Source: an uncultured Clostridia bacterium
GTDB lineage: Bacteria > Bacillota > Clostridia > Peptostreptococcales > Anaerovoracaceae
Direction: 5' to 3'
Assembly: GCA_934255135.1 (NCBI GenBank)
Contig: CAKQMV010000007.1
Span: 31,151-95,150 of the forward strand
DNA length: 64,000 bases
In this document: one piece after another, positions 54,042-62,566 of the stretch
How positions within the stretch are numbered: the stretch's first letter is position 1
Layout: each line of letters opens with the position of its first letter
Program-made: the position numbers and the translations under genes
The notes under the pieces: model-generated
The model's input: only the letters and a program-made list of their open reading frames with translations
Told to the model about the DNA's origin: nothing
Databases searched by the model: none

Positions 54042-55439
54042 TTAAACTATTCCGATTATCTCGATCAGGAAAAGCCATGCCAGTCCATAGTATGTAACAA
54101 CCGCAACGAGGTCATTCACAGTTGTAATCAGTGGGCCGGAAGCAACCGCCGGATCAATCTTGATTTTGTCAAAAAACATTGGAACGAGCGTGCCCACAAG
54201 GCTTGAGATAACTATCGCAACGAGCAGCGATATTCCCACGCAGCCCGAAATCAGCATCGCATGCCTGAAGCTGTAACCCTTAAACAGCGTAATATAAATT
54301 CCGAGGCACACAAGTGACATAACTCCAAGAAGTGCGCCATTACAGAATCCAATTCGCATCTCCTTAAAAACAAGCTGGAGCTTGTCCCTGCCGCTAAGGT
54401 TTTCATCCATAAGAACACGAATTGTTACGGCAAGCGACTGAGTTCCGACATTTCCTGCCATGTCAAGAATGAGTGACTGAAAGCAGATAACAACAGGAAG
54501 TACTGCTACTACGCCCTCGAATGCACCGACTACTGTTGAAACTCCCATTCCAAGGAACAGAAGGATCACAAGCCATGGAAGACGCTTCTTGATGCTTTCT
54601 CTTGTTGTCTCTCTAAGATCCTCTTCTGATGACAGACCGGCCAACTTAGCATAATCCTCTCCCATCTCATCATCAACAGCCTCTACTACATCCTGCGCTG
54701 TAATGATACCGACGATTCTATTCTCAGAATCAAGAACAGGAAGTGAGTCCTCAGCATATTCCTTAATCTTAGGAATCGTCTCCGAAACCTCCTCGTGATC
54801 GAATAGGTAAGGATATGAGTAGCTGATTATTGAATCGAGCTTGGTGTTCTCACGTGCAATAATCAGATCCTTAAGGTCGATCGCTCCGCAGAAGCAATCA
54901 TTCTCATCCACAACATAGATAGTTGTAATGTTGTCGTTCTCGCCAGCCTGCTTGATAAGCTCATGCATTGCCTGACGAATAGTAAGGTTATTTCTAATAT
55001 AAATATAATTTGTTGTAATCAGGCTTCCGATTTCATCCTCGTCGTATGAAATAATCAGGTTGATTGCCTTCTTAGTCTTCTCATCGAGCATCGGACTCAG
55101 CTTGATTCTTACACTTTCATCAATATCCTCCCACAGATCAACCGCATCGTCGGCATCCATGTGATTGATGATTTCAGCAAGCTTCTCAATCTCAATCTCT
55201 TCAATATATCTTGCCGGATCATCAATATATGAAATGATTTCAGCAAGCCACTTGGCATCAACTGCACTGTAGAGAAGGTTTCTCTCTGCTCTGTTAAGAA
55301 GCTCAAGGCTCTTTGCGATGTCCTTATCGTGATAATCCCTGAGTCTTTCCTTCATCTCCTCAATTGAGCGGGATGTTCTTGTGATCTCTACGATTTCCTG
55401 TGCAAAAATTGGTTCCTTAAGTATCTCTTTTCTCATCAT
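54042..55439 (-). CDS. mgtE: Magnesium transporter MgtE
   Basis: 465 residues from the first ATG after AGGAGG (a second ATG follows at once; either may be used). N-terminal MgtE domain (about 10-130), two CBS domains (about 135-265; ITTNYIYIRNNLTIRQAM and ENRIVGIITAQDVVEAVDDE), and five membrane segments (about 300-460) with AGNVGTQSLAV, the pore-region signature. It takes up Mg2+, gated by Mg2+ binding to the CBS part. Upstream lie a 23-codon leader peptide and a terminator, so expression is probably attenuated. Confidence 0.95.
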   Translation of the reverse strand: MMRKEILKEPIFAQEIVEITRTSRSIEEMKERLRDYHDKDIAKSLELLNRAERNLLYSAVDAKWLAEIISYIDDPARYIEEIEIEKLAEIINHMDADDAVDLWEDIDESVRIKLSPMLDEKTKKAINLIISYDEDEIGSLITTNYIYIRNNLTIRQAMHELIKQAGENDNITTIYVVDENDCFCGAIDLKDLIIARENTKLDSIISYSYPYLFDHEEVSETIPKIKEYAEDSLPVLDSENRIVGIITAQDVVEAVDDEMGEDYAKLAGLSSEEDLRETTRESIKKRLPWLVILLFLGMGVSTVVGAFEGVVAVLPVVICFQSLILDMAGNVGTQSLAVTIRVLMDENLSGRDKLQLVFKEMRIGFCNGALLGVMSLVCLGIYITLFKGYSFRHAMLISGCVGISLLVAIVISSLVGTLVPMFFDKIKIDPAVASGPLITTVNDLVAVVTYYGLAWLFLIEIIGIV

Positions 55440-55467
55440 ACAAGCCTCCTTTTGCCCTAAATCGGGC

Positions 55468-55537
55468 ACAAAAAATCCACCGTTTTAATTCCGGTCACAC
55501 AATTCCGAGTTGTGAATCAGCTAAATAACGATGGATT
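55468..55537 (-). terminator. Attenuator-type terminator in the mgtE leader
   Basis: On the minus strand AATCCATCGTT pairs with AACGGTGGATT (11 bp, one G-T), with a smaller TCACAA/TTGTGTGA hairpin inside the loop, followed by TTTTTT. It is between the leader peptide stop and the mgtE binding site, so most transcripts would stop before mgtE unless the hairpin is prevented. Confidence 0.75.
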
Positions 55538-55568
55538 ACGGCCTAATATTATTCAGAAATGGACGCAC

Positions 55569-55640
55569 CTACAGACACTTGAATAATAATCCAAGTCTAT
55601 ATCCATCATTATATCTACTTCGACTATCACAACTGTCCAT
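55569..55640 (-). CDS. 23-residue leader peptide of mgtE
   Basis: A short frame with an excellent binding site (AAAGGAGG, 8 bases before ATG): it reads MDSCDSRSRYNDGYRL, then GLLFKCL and a stop. It ends about 30 bases before the terminator hairpin. Leader peptides such as mgtL in enterobacteria sense Mg2+ through unstable ribosomes on acidic or Pro-rich stretches; this one has several early Asp and Ser but no Pro. The mechanism here is inferred from layout only. No similarity to a known leader was recognised. Confidence 0.6.
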   Translation of the reverse strand: MDSCDSRSRYNDGYRLGLLFKCL

Positions 55641-55728
55641 AATGTTCGCCTCCTTTATTTGTTAATTATTGTCCTAAAAACTTGAATATTTTATCACTTT
55701 TGCTATGAAATTTCAATCTTCCTTCTTT

Positions 55729-56283
55729 TTAGTTAAGTGCCCCTGCGATAAACTCATCGGTTGCAGGTATATTTGACCCGACAATCGGATTACCTAATAT
55801 ATTTCCGTCCTTGTCCACGAAAATAGTCGTAGGGAATCCGACAATTCCGCTCATGAATTCATTGAAATCTGCGCTAAGAACAAGATTTGTGAACTTAACG
55901 CCTGCCTGCTCTGTGATTTCCTTAGCCGCTTCTACGTGCTCAGTATCTTCAATTCCATTCACATCACCGACAATTCCGATAAACTGCACCTTGCCGGCGT
56001 ACTTCTCAGAGAGCGCCTGAAGGTCTGGCATCTCCTCGATACAAGGGCCGCAGAAAGTTCCCCACACATTAACAACTGTCAGCTCCGCATCCTTAAATAC
56101 ATCGTTTGTAACTTCATTGCCCATAATATCGTATGTCGCAAATTCAGGCATTGCTTCACCAACATAAGTTCCGTCGCCGCTTGCATCGGAATCTGTGCCT
56201 GAATCTGAGCTTGAACCAGCTCCACAAGCCGTTACCACAAGCGCCATCACCAGCATCAGTGCAATAATTAATTTCTTCTTCAT
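55729..56283 (-). CDS. TlpA-like thioredoxin lipoprotein (CGPC)
   Basis: 184 residues from MKKKLIIALML. The signal peptide ends at the lipobox VTAC. The TlpA/ResA-type thioredoxin domain carries NVWGTFCGPCIEEMPDL with CGPC near 81-84, and cis-Pro region GFPTTIFVDKDG. It reduces or oxidises protein thiols outside the membrane. It is the last gene of the redox island with a second TlpA-like lipoprotein, polyferredoxin and CXXC peptide upstream, which could supply electrons. GGGAG precedes the start. Confidence 0.92.
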   Translation of the reverse strand: MKKKLIIALMLVMALVVTACGAGSSSDSGTDSDASGDGTYVGEAMPEFATYDIMGNEVTNDVFKDAELTVVNVWGTFCGPCIEEMPDLQALSEKYAGKVQFIGIVGDVNGIEDTEHVEAAKEITEQAGVKFTNLVLSADFNEFMSGIVGFPTTIFVDKDGNILGNPIVGSNIPATDEFIAGALN

Positions 56284-56422
56284 AATATGTCTCCCTTTGT
56301 CTGATATTCTCATTTCTTACTTGGTGCTCTCACCGCCTTAATTATAACTATCATTCTCGAAATCAACAATAGTGTGCTCGTCACGGGATTCCGTCCGCTC
56401 ATTTTTCCACAAAAAACAGGAA

Positions 56423-56458
56423 AGCGCAGCCGCTGACACAAGTGTCTGCCGCTGCGCT
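56423..56458 (-). terminator. Terminator between the two TlpA-like genes
   Basis: AGCGCAGC pairs with GCTGCGCT, with an inner GACAC/GTGTC pair; TTTCCTGTTTTTTG follows on the minus strand. It separates the upstream redox operon from the last TlpA-like gene. Confidence 0.7.
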
Positions 56459-56484
56459 CCCCCACATTCAAACAGGTATTTAGA

Positions 56485-57405
56485 TTAATTACTATTCTTC
56501 ATCGCCTTATCAATCAGCTTATTCAGTGCTTCCTTCTGCTCTGCTGATGTGATTCCACCAACGATTGGATCGCCCACGATGTTTCCATTCTGATCAACTA
56601 CATAAGTTGTTGGGAATGAGTAGATTCCTTCTGTGAACTTACCAGCCTCACTGTCAGACTTGAACCATACATTCTTGTAAGTTACGCCCTTCTTGGCAAG
56701 AAGCTCCTTAGCTTCCTTAATTGTAGTCTTGTCGCCATCAAGAGTGTAAGAATTGATACCGATAACCTCACCGCCCTGCTTTGCAAGCTTGCTGTTCAGT
56801 TCCTCGAGATATCCAAGCTCGCCTACACAAGGTTTGCAGGTTGTGAACCAGAAGTTTACAACAGTCACTTTGTTGCCGGAGAAAAGCTTCTCGCCGTCTA
56901 CCTTTTTGCCATCGAGAGTCTTGCCGTCAAAAGCTGGAAATTTCTGCGATTTCGCAGAATCCGCAGGGACGCTCTTGGTTCCGCTTGTGTTTCCATTCGC
57001 CTTTTCGCCTACGCCAGGGAACTTCTCCTCAAGTGCAGCAAGCTGATCCTCAAGCTCCTTGATCTTCTCAGCGCCCTCCTTCAGAATCTTGTACTCCTTG
57101 TCAGTGAAATCATCCTTAGCGAACTCGATTGTGTCGAGAAGGAAATCGCCATAGTTCTTGCCATCCTCCTGCAGTGTCATGTCACGCTTGTTCGCAGCCA
57201 TGAAAACCTTCTCCCAGAGTTCCTTGTTCTGAGACAGAATCTCATTCTCCTGATCCATCAGCTTCTTATACATCTCGACTGCTTCGTCCATATTCTGCGG
57301 ATCGCCGCTTCCATTATCGCTAGTCTTTGTACCGCAAGCCGCCAGTGAAAGCACCATAAACGCGGCGAGCATAATTGTCAGCATTTTCTTTATAGTAGTC
57401 TTCAT
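56485..57405 (-). CDS. TlpA-like thioredoxin lipoprotein with helical N-terminal domain (CKPC)
   Basis: 306 residues. The lipobox is LAAC near residue 24. An unusual helical, Lys/Glu-rich domain (about 38-130, with a coiled-coil-like KIKELEDQLAALEEKF) precedes a TlpA-type thioredoxin domain (about 155-300) with NFWFTTCKPCVGELGYL (CKPC) and SFPTTYVVDQNG. The helical part is not recognised and may bind a partner. Its gene is 2 bases after the polyferredoxin gene, so electron transfer from the membrane protein to this thioredoxin is a reasonable model. Confidence 0.9.
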   Translation of the reverse strand: MKTTIKKMLTIMLAAFMVLSLAACGTKTSDNGSGDPQNMDEAVEMYKKLMDQENEILSQNKELWEKVFMAANKRDMTLQEDGKNYGDFLLDTIEFAKDDFTDKEYKILKEGAEKIKELEDQLAALEEKFPGVGEKANGNTSGTKSVPADSAKSQKFPAFDGKTLDGKKVDGEKLFSGNKVTVVNFWFTTCKPCVGELGYLEELNSKLAKQGGEVIGINSYTLDGDKTTIKEAKELLAKKGVTYKNVWFKSDSEAGKFTEGIYSFPTTYVVDQNGNIVGDPIVGGITSAEQKEALNKLIDKAMKNSN

Positions 57406-57407
57406 AT

Positions 57408-58343
57408 TTAACTCTCCTTTATTTCCTTAATATCTTTTGTATCCTTCGCAAAACCGTAGCTGAAGCTTACCGCATCGGTCGGGCATGCACTTACGCACTT
57501 GCCGCAGCGAATACACTCAGCACTATTCGGCGATCTAGTAACGTCAACGTCCATTTTGCACGCTTTCGCGCATTTACCACACGAAACGCATCTATGTTCG
57601 TCCACCTTTATTCCGAGAAGCGACACCCTGTTCATGAGTCCATAAAATGCTCCGAGAGGACAAATCCACTTGCAGAATGGACGGTAGAACAGCACGCCGA
57701 GGATTATAACCGCGGCCAAAATAATCATCTTTCGGGTAAAAAGTGTTCCGAGTGCCGCGCGGATTCCGCTGTTAACTGCTGATAGTGGTATCGCTCCTTC
57801 GAGAACTCCCTGTGGACAGATGTATTTACAGAAGAATGGGTCTCCCATTCCTACATCATTCACAACGAGCACGGGGAGCAAAACAACCGTGAGCACGAGC
57901 ACAACATACTTCACATAAGTGAGAGCCCTAAGCTTCTCAGTAGAAAATTTGGGTCCCGGAATTTTGTGAAGAAGATCCTGCAGCCAGCCAAAAGGACACA
58001 GGAATCCGCAAATGAATCGACCTAGCAGAACACCCATCAAGATCAGAAATCCGGTTATATAATATGAAAAACTGAATTTCGACGATCCTACAACAGCCTG
58101 AAACGATCCAATTGGGCAGGCACCAGAGGCAGCCGGACAGGAATAGCAGTTGAGGCCCGGTACGCAAACCGCTTTTCCACTGCCCTGGTATATTCCGCCC
58201 TTCACAAAATTGGGAAGATTGATATTGCTAACCAGTGTAGCCGCAGCCTGAATCCAGCCGCGGAAACGAGCCAGTAGTTTTGATTTTTTGTTTAAATTAT
58301 TATCTGTATTCTTAACTATATTCTTATTATCCAATTCCAACAC
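57408..58343 (-). CDS. Membrane polyferredoxin (NapH/NosR-type 4Fe-4S protein)
   Basis: 311 residues with about five membrane segments, two CxxxCP motifs on loops (CGFLCPFGWLQD and CKWICPLGAFYG), further CKYICPQG, and a C-terminal pair of [4Fe-4S] motifs CVSCGKCAKACK and CIRCGKCVSACP. Such proteins move electrons from the cytoplasm across the membrane. An N-terminal CPAASGACP cluster may bind further iron. The GTG start overlaps the end of the CXXC peptide gene, so translation is coupled; a TlpA-like lipoprotein follows directly. Confidence 0.93.
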   Translation of the reverse strand: MLELDNKNIVKNTDNNLNKKSKLLARFRGWIQAAATLVSNINLPNFVKGGIYQGSGKAVCVPGLNCYSCPAASGACPIGSFQAVVGSSKFSFSYYITGFLILMGVLLGRFICGFLCPFGWLQDLLHKIPGPKFSTEKLRALTYVKYVVLVLTVVLLPVLVVNDVGMGDPFFCKYICPQGVLEGAIPLSAVNSGIRAALGTLFTRKMIILAAVIILGVLFYRPFCKWICPLGAFYGLMNRVSLLGIKVDEHRCVSCGKCAKACKMDVDVTRSPNSAECIRCGKCVSACPTDAVSFSYGFAKDTKDIKEIKES

Positions 58344-58473
58344 ACTCCAGACACAGTCTTATTGCTTTACCGAGGATGAGATCAGCTTCGCCGCGCATCA
58401 CGCCGATTCCGACCATCGATACACCGAGTATCAGCAGAGCCACTTGGAACATTGCAATTTTCGATTTATACAA
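58327..58473 (-). CDS. CD1871A-type CXXC motif membrane peptide (48 aa)
   Basis: 48 residues from a TTG start with AGGAGG 7 bases upstream. One membrane segment (about 10-26) leads to RGEADLILGKAIRLCLECVG with the CXXC motif. This matches the CD1871A family of small CXXC proteins found in Clostridia beside TlpA and 4Fe-4S proteins. It probably relays electrons between the polyferredoxin and the extracytoplasmic thioredoxins. It is the first gene of the operon; its stop overlaps the start of the polyferredoxin gene. Confidence 0.85.
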   Translation of the reverse strand: MYKSKIAMFQVALLILGVSMVGIGVMRGEADLILGKAIRLCLECVGIG

Positions 58474-58530
58474 CTTTATACCTCCTCTCGTTTACGACCT
58501 AACTATAACACGGCAAAGATAAATTCTTTG

Positions 58531-58582
58531 TTAAGAACCGTATAAATCTCTATTAATATCGGAATTTAACACGGATTTAATA
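58531..58582. promoter_or_regulatory. Candidate response-regulator binding site in the divergent promoter
   Basis: TTAAG at 58531, TTAAT at 58553, TTAAC at 58566 and TTAAT at 58577 recur at 22-, 13- and 11-base steps, the last two as ATTTAACACGG/ATTTAATATCT direct repeats. Such 11-base direct repeats are typical of OmpR-family regulators. The site lies between the redox operon and the two-component genes. Confidence 0.45.
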
Positions 58583-58647
58583 TCTGTAAGATATAATATA
58601 GATAGTTAGAAGTATAATAATATAGTAGAAAATATCAGGAGACTTAA

Positions 58648-59322
58648 ATGCATATTTTAGTTGTTGAAGATGAAAGAGAGCTTTGCGACACAATCGTGCG
58701 AAGCCTTAACAGACTCGCATACAGCGTAGATTACTGCTACGACGGACAGAGCGCTATGGAAATGCTGGCTTTTGAGAAGTTCGATCTTGTCGTGCTCGAT
58801 CTTAACCTTCCAGGTGCAGATGGTATGACAGTTCTTAAGACATTACGCCAAAATGATTATGATACCAAGGTTCTTATTCTGTCGGCACGTTCCGAGGTAG
58901 CAGATAAGGTTGACGGGCTCGATGCTGGTGCAGATGACTATCTGACCAAGCCTTTTCACCTTGAGGAGCTTGCAGCAAGAATACGTAATCTTACATTAAG
59001 ACGATACACGCAAAGTGACATAGTTTTAACCTGCGGAGATTTATGCTTCGATACGAAGTCACGCAAAGCTTCAGTTGGCGATGAGATTCTTACGCTGACA
59101 AGAAAGGAAACAGGGATTCTTGAACATCTCATGCTCAATCAGGGAAGGCCTGTTAGCCAGGAAGAACTAATTGAACACGTATGGGAAAGCACCGCTGATA
59201 ATTTCAGCAATTCTATAAGAGTGCATATTTCTGCACTTCGTAAAAAGCTTCGCACGGCACTCGGGCACGATCCGATTCACAACAGAGTTGGTGAGGGCTA
59301 TGTAATGGAGGACAGGAAATAA
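58648..59322 (+). CDS. OmpR/PhoB family response regulator
   Basis: 224 residues. Receiver domain with acidic pocket VVEDERELCD, phospho-acceptor Asp in LVVLDLNLPGADG (near 51) and Lys in LTKPFHLEEL; winged-helix DNA-binding domain from about 128 with LTRKETGILEHLMLNQGRPVS and SIRVHISALRKKLR. It probably controls the divergent redox operon and itself. AGGAG precedes the ATG. The kinase gene overlaps its stop by one base. Confidence 0.95.
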   Translation: MHILVVEDERELCDTIVRSLNRLAYSVDYCYDGQSAMEMLAFEKFDLVVLDLNLPGADGMTVLKTLRQNDYDTKVLILSARSEVADKVDGLDAGADDYLTKPFHLEELAARIRNLTLRRYTQSDIVLTCGDLCFDTKSRKASVGDEILTLTRKETGILEHLMLNQGRPVSQEELIEHVWESTADNFSNSIRVHISALRKKLRTALGHDPIHNRVGEGYVMEDRK

Positions 59323-60497
59323 TGAAGAAATTATCTTTGCAGTGGCGCATCACGCTTATGACTGCGCTTCTTATCTGCGGCACATGCGTGCTGATGAACT
59401 GCCTTATCGGCTATTCCGGTAAACATTATATGGACATAATCGGTGACGGTGTTACAGCATATAGTGATAACAATGATGGCAGCAGTGCAGACGGCATTGC
59501 TGGCAACGATAGCAGAAAATCAAACGAAAACCAGACGGAATCCTTCAATCCCGATGCGAAAGACGACGACGTTACAATTATTGTAAACGGAGCGCAGGAA
59601 TCTTTTGACACCACAAGCTGGTATATAACAGCAATCGTGACACTTATCGGCGGAATTCTTGCGTACTTCGTAAGCGGACGCGCGCTGAAACCTCTTCGAA
59701 CCTTCTCATCACAGGTGGAGAAAGTGCAGCCGAATAACCTTGCGGATATGAAAATCCAGGAGGATGTTCTGCCAGATTTTCAGCAGTTCAGCATAGCCTT
59801 TAACGATATGATTGAAAGACTTGATGAAGGGTTTACAGTGCAGCGACAATTCACGGGCAACGCGGCACATGAGCTACGCACACCACTGGCTCTTATGCAG
59901 GCTCAGATAGAGCTTTTTGCCGCAGAACACCCAATCATCCTGCCTGAAACCTCGAAATTCCTTAAGCTTCTTCAGGAGCAGATTGAGAGAATGTCCGAGA
60001 TGACCAGAACACTGCTCGAAATGAGCGAGCTTCGTAGCATTCCTTGTGATGATGAAATTGAGCTCGCACCGATGATTGAAGAAATCTGTACCGACCTTGC
60101 GCCTGTTGCCGATGCAAAATCAGTTACTCTTGAGTGCAATGGTGATGCTACGATGATTGGAAGCGACACACTAATCTACAGAATGATATTTAATCTCACC
60201 GAGAATGCGATACGATACAACCGCGACGGTGGCACAGTTGCAATTTCAGTAGAATCAGACGACGAATATGTTTTCATACGCGTCAAAGACAATGGCCACG
60301 GAATTCCAGAGAAGTACCGCGAAAGTATCTTCCAGCCTTTCTTCCGCGTCGATAAGTCAAGAAGCCGCGAGCATGGCGGCGTCGGACTCGGACTTGCGCT
60401 GGTATGGGAAATCGCCTCACTCCACGGCGGATCAGTCTGCGCAGAGCAAAGTGATGACAACGGCACCACAATGCTTGCGACATTGCAGAAAAGCTAA
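59322..60497 (+). CDS. Sensor histidine kinase
   Basis: 391 residues. Two membrane segments (about 12-32 and 100-120) flank a 65-residue, Asp/Asn-rich extracytoplasmic loop; then a HAMP-like linker, HisKA with FTGNAAHELRTPLALM (His near 189), and ATPase with N-box NLTENAIRYNRDG and G-box HGGVGLGLALVWEIA. It pairs with the response regulator upstream. The small sensor loop near a thiol-redox operon suggests envelope or redox stress as signal, which is inference. Confidence 0.95.
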   Translation: MKKLSLQWRITLMTALLICGTCVLMNCLIGYSGKHYMDIIGDGVTAYSDNNDGSSADGIAGNDSRKSNENQTESFNPDAKDDDVTIIVNGAQESFDTTSWYITAIVTLIGGILAYFVSGRALKPLRTFSSQVEKVQPNNLADMKIQEDVLPDFQQFSIAFNDMIERLDEGFTVQRQFTGNAAHELRTPLALMQAQIELFAAEHPIILPETSKFLKLLQEQIERMSEMTRTLLEMSELRSIPCDDEIELAPMIEEICTDLAPVADAKSVTLECNGDATMIGSDTLIYRMIFNLTENAIRYNRDGGTVAISVESDDEYVFIRVKDNGHGIPEKYRESIFQPFFRVDKSRSREHGGVGLGLALVWEIASLHGGSVCAEQSDDNGTTMLATLQKS

Positions 60498-60502
60498 AGA
60501 AA

Positions 60503-60547
60503 CAAAACGAGGATTCTTCCATTCACTATAGAAGAATCCTCGTTTTG
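60503..60547. terminator. Bidirectional terminator of kinase and GGDEF genes
   Basis: CAAAACGAGGATTCTTC pairs perfectly with GAAGAATCCTCGTTTTG, 17 bp over an 11-base loop, with T-runs on both strands. Confidence 0.92.
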
Positions 60548-60562
60548 ATTTCCTAAACTGTA

Positions 60563-61705
60563 TTATTCATCTAAGCTATCACGCTGATGATACTTTCGCT
60601 TCTCTTCATACATCTTCTTGTCCATATGCATCAGGAATGCCCCGGCATCCTCACCTTCGTTAAACCTTGCATATCCCATTGATGCACTTAGCTTAAATAC
60701 TTCAGCACCAGTTGCATTAAAGGCGTCAAGGTTATAATTTATCTCATCTAACGTAGTCGTCACAGTCTTCTCATCAACGCCTGACAGCAGAACGATGAAC
60801 TCATCACCGGCGTAACGGATCGCAATAGCTTGCTCCGGGATGGATTTGAATAAGATGTCGCCCATTTTGCAAATGGCCTGATCACCGACATTATGACCGA
60901 ACCTGTCATTTATACTCTTGAAATCATTAATATCCATCATAATGCCATAGAGTGATTCCCTATTTATATGAGCACGTTTCGCAATCAGTCCGTTCAGGAA
61001 ACGCCTGTTATAGAGGCCCGAAAGCTCGTCGGTATACAGATTCTCCGCGTACGTCTGCATCCGAATGAAAGTCATCGCAATCGCACCGGTTATCCACGTT
61101 GTCGTCACACCGTAATAAAACAGCTGAATAATTACACCCGCGAGACACGGACCGACAAAGAAGAGCACGGGGAAGAAGTTCATGTTGATGCCCTGCCTTT
61201 TGGAATGATACACGAGATATGTGGTGTAAATGAAATAAACCACCGGAAGGGCAGAACCGATAATCGCACTGCCACTTCTCTGATAAATATTATCCGCCGA
61301 TACCGTAAATATAATGCCCGTACCGAAAAGATTGCAGACCAAAACCGCCATCTCAATAAACCATGGAATCATTATGATTCTGGCATGATGAATAGTTCTC
61401 CTATAATTCTTGTAGATGCGAAGTTCAACATAAAAAGTCCAGAGCAGCGCAAGTGTCACTGCACACGCAAAACATAATGTGTTTGTAACATAATTTACTG
61501 CACGGCCGCACGCGATATCCTTGCCATCTACCAGAAAAGAAAGCGTCTCAAGCACTGCACCATACAATGCGATTCGCGCCATCCTGTCGTACATCTTGTC
61601 TTCGGCGTGTATATTTTCTCGATTCTTACGTCTGCAAATCAAGAGAAACCACATCATAATCACGGTGGCTCCGTTTGCAACCAATATCTCTTCCCAAACC
61701 AACAT
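60563..61705 (-). CDS. Membrane diguanylate cyclase (GGDEF domain)
   Basis: 380 residues. About seven membrane segments (1-205) are followed by a GGDEF domain (about 215-375) starting ELSGLYNRRFLNGLI, with MMDINDFKSINDRFGHNVGD and the active-site line RYAGDEFIVLLSG. The first Gly of GGDEF reads Ala (AGDEF), a variant often still active. No allosteric I-site RxxD is obvious. It would make c-di-GMP in response to a membrane signal. The start has AAGGA at 11 bases, somewhat far. It stands alone. Confidence 0.92.
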   Translation of the reverse strand: MLVWEEILVANGATVIMMWFLLICRRKNRENIHAEDKMYDRMARIALYGAVLETLSFLVDGKDIACGRAVNYVTNTLCFACAVTLALLWTFYVELRIYKNYRRTIHHARIIMIPWFIEMAVLVCNLFGTGIIFTVSADNIYQRSGSAIIGSALPVVYFIYTTYLVYHSKRQGINMNFFPVLFFVGPCLAGVIIQLFYYGVTTTWITGAIAMTFIRMQTYAENLYTDELSGLYNRRFLNGLIAKRAHINRESLYGIMMDINDFKSINDRFGHNVGDQAICKMGDILFKSIPEQAIAIRYAGDEFIVLLSGVDEKTVTTTLDEINYNLDAFNATGAEVFKLSASMGYARFNEGEDAGAFLMHMDKKMYEEKRKYHQRDSLDE

Positions 61706-61762
61706 TATTTCAATATCCTTTGTATTTATCTCTGTTTGTATCCCTGCTTAATCTAAGACTTG

Positions 61763-62419
61763 TTATGAAATCCACCAGCTTCCATCTTGTCGCTGCTCGA
61801 GGCAGCCGATCTCCTCCGAAATCAATTTCCCTTCAAAATCTCTAACGATTATCTTCTCGTAATATTTGTAATCCTCAGTTGCACAGTCATTATCATCATC
61901 CCAGCCTTCTTCAACCCATGCAGAAATATAAACCTTGCCGTCTGTTATCAGGATCACGCCCCCATCATCTTCCTTCGCAAATCTGAACTGCTCTGGATAA
62001 TAGCACACAACCTCATCGTCTCCACCAACAATGTGAACATCCTCTCCGACAATACACAGATTGTACGCATCGACATCTTCTATATTAAGCTGCGTAACTG
62101 CTTCAGGCTCCTCACCTGGGCAATACTTAAGCAAAGTAAGCTTTCCGCTGTTGTAATCACCCCTCAGAAACCAGAACCTCTCGTGCAAAAATACGGGATC
62201 TCCGTAAATAACATTCCGCTCTTTTGCAAATGGCTCGTAGACCTTGCCTGTCTCATAATCATAGAACGCAATTGTCGATCCCTTATAACCACCGTTTTCC
62301 ATCAATTCTGTCATATCGTAGAAATCTGTTGTGTCGCTCATCGAGAAGCCAAAACGTGACTGTCCCGAGATTTCCTCAATACACGCACCTGTAACAACCT
62401 CAAAACGATTAAACTCCAT
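61763..62419 (-). CDS. Hypothetical beta-rich protein, unknown function
   Basis: 218 residues from MEFNRFEVVTGACIEE, with GGAGG 9 bases upstream; twelve residues of the longer frame are removed. No signal peptide. It is acidic, rich in Asp/Glu, Tyr and Trp, with strand-turn repeats such as STIAFYDYETGKVYEPF and KVYISAWVEEGWDDDND that suggest a beta-propeller-like or bulb-like fold. I do not recognise a family. It is likely monocistronic; the spacer 62420-62566 to the next gene holds only a weak hairpin. Confidence 0.6.
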   Translation of the reverse strand: MEFNRFEVVTGACIEEISGQSRFGFSMSDTTDFYDMTELMENGGYKGSTIAFYDYETGKVYEPFAKERNVIYGDPVFLHERFWFLRGDYNSGKLTLLKYCPGEEPEAVTQLNIEDVDAYNLCIVGEDVHIVGGDDEVVCYYPEQFRFAKEDDGGVILITDGKVYISAWVEEGWDDDNDCATEDYKYYEKIIVRDFEGKLISEEIGCLEQRQDGSWWIS

Positions 62420-62566
62420 AAATCTACACCTCCGTAAATTCCGCATTATTCCCATGCCTGCAAATTAGTTCCATCAGCTCATCCGCCCAGATGCCACTGA
62501 GCAGTTATAAATATAATTCGATATGGGGCTAACCATCTATCGGTAGCACTTTCTATAATCAACATA

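Noticed and set aside
55440..55640. M-box (ykoK) riboswitch before mgtE
   Set aside because: The expected conserved M-box segments are not visible; the leader instead contains a short translated frame and a plain terminator.
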